Of a DNA stretch of 64,000 nucleotides, positions 63,240-64,000 are shown piece by piece. The position numbers were made by a program, and so were the translations under genes. The notes below the pieces were generated by a model. It worked only from the letters and a program-made list of their open reading frames with translations. It was not told where the DNA came from and did no database searches. Location of the stretch: positions 17,422,001 through 17,486,000 of the forward strand of contig NC_068569.1 of assembly GCF_025698545.1 (NCBI RefSeq), given 5' to 3'. The DNA is from Gossypium raimondii. Taxonomy: Eukaryota; Streptophyta; Magnoliopsida; Malvales; Malvaceae. The first letter of the stretch is position 1. The number at the start of each line of letters is the position of its first letter.

Positions 63240-64000
63240 GAAGAATTTTTGTTATTCATAATTATTTACATAAGCCAAAGAAAAAACAAGCCTGGAACAA
63301 TTGTAAACCACACCGATATGACAGCAATAATCAGAATAGATTCATGTCAAGGCTGTTGATAAACTTGGGCTTGCTCTTTTTCTTCACTAGCATATAATGG
63401 GCTTCGTTTTCAGGCCTTCAAAGCTTTTCTCACTTTGCGAGCACTGACAAACCGCTCCCTTTTTCAGAGCTCGTGTCAATCAAATTATGTCTCGTACTTC
63501 CTTCACCAAAATTTAATGCATAAAACACAGGAAGAAGCAAAGGCAGAATATTTCCTTCTTGCGCCGGACAACCCCATATGGAACACAATGTTCTTTCTCC
63601 AATCTATTGGGGCCACCATCCAATAATTTTACTCCCTTTGAACCTGATTGCTTCCTTGCCTTCATCTTTTTTACTATGCCTTTTGGAGTCGATAACATGT
63701 TTGAATACTCCTCTAGTCCTCTTCCGATAGTTCAAATATAGCTCCAAAAAGTACCCTAAAGCTCCTTTCTTGTGTAATAATAACCCAAATACTCCATGAC
63801 AAGGTCCCAATGGTGTGCCCTTCAGGAGCAGAGGCTGTGATGAGGTGATTATCACCTCCCATTTGAAACACAAGCATGTTATTGGCCAAACTTGAAAATC
63901 AAATGCCACAAATATAGAAAAGGAAAAAGAGTAAACAAGAGATCCAAGGCAAGGGAAGTGGGGTAGGCCAACCATTTGCTTTTAGGAAAGTCGGTGCCTT
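63240..64000. other. Unresolved terminal segment
   Basis: Base composition is less AT-biased than the neighbouring repeats. A minus-strand frame of 123 codons (63975-63604, starting MVGLPHFPCLGSLVYSF) is open from an ATG, but I recognise no domain and no splice partner in the window. It could be part of a gene continuing to the right, or chance. Confidence 0.2.

Overview
This is a plant nuclear window. It has AT-rich intergenic DNA, GT-AG (and one GC-AG) introns, plant-specific gene families and many nested transposable elements. The proteins and the repeat style (2.4-2.9 kb LTRs with TGTAACACC...TTACA ends, and stretches built on the CACGGCCGTGTGG-type motif) fit Malvaceae, most likely cotton (Gossypium). 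That genus call is inference from recall, not from a search. All exon models below were built by hand from splice sites, reading phase and family knowledge.

Gene-bearing left arm (1-8.3 kb): the 3' half of a squalene epoxidase gene (+), with an in-frame TAG 70 codons before the normal end. It is tail-to-tail with a small membrane-anchored J-domain protein (-). That gene is head-to-head, across a ~610 bp G-box/CGCG-box interval, with a Golgi pectin methyltransferase of the CGR2/CGR3 type (+).

Transposon block (9-23.8 kb): a Ty3/gypsy-like retrotransposon remnant (LTR, tRNA-iMet primer site, decayed gag) was invaded by a small hAT-like element. That element was itself invaded by a 2.38 kb solo LTR with an exact 5-bp target duplication. 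A second solo LTR (2.9 kb) cuts off the gag remnant. Then come a LINE fragment, a MITE, and a 1.38 kb Mutator-like element with a perfect 9-bp target duplication and a ~125 bp GAA array.

Genic middle (24-39.2 kb): an ACC synthase (+) whose third exon is one base short in an A run, giving a frameshift; an 11-exon OSCA/CSC1-like channel (+) with a spliced, uORF-containing leader; and an R2R3-MYB of subgroup 14 (MYB36/RAX type, -).

Right arm (45-64 kb): a complete 10-exon branched-chain aminotransferase (-). Its promoter plus the two targeting-peptide exons have been tandemly duplicated (47.39-49.77 kb and 49.77-53.3 kb). Each copy later received a different transposon (a 383 bp hAT MITE in one, a 1.57 kb long-TIR Mutator-like element in the other), and each copy preserves the empty site of the other. 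Beyond that are another hAT MITE and a three-level nest of LTRs (about 54-61.7 kb).

The most interesting features are the duplicated BCAT front end with two complete sets of targeting exons, the two disabling lesions in SQE and ACS, and the datable nested insertions. I saw no CRISPR array, operon or rRNA/tRNA gene, and no convincing wholly new system.
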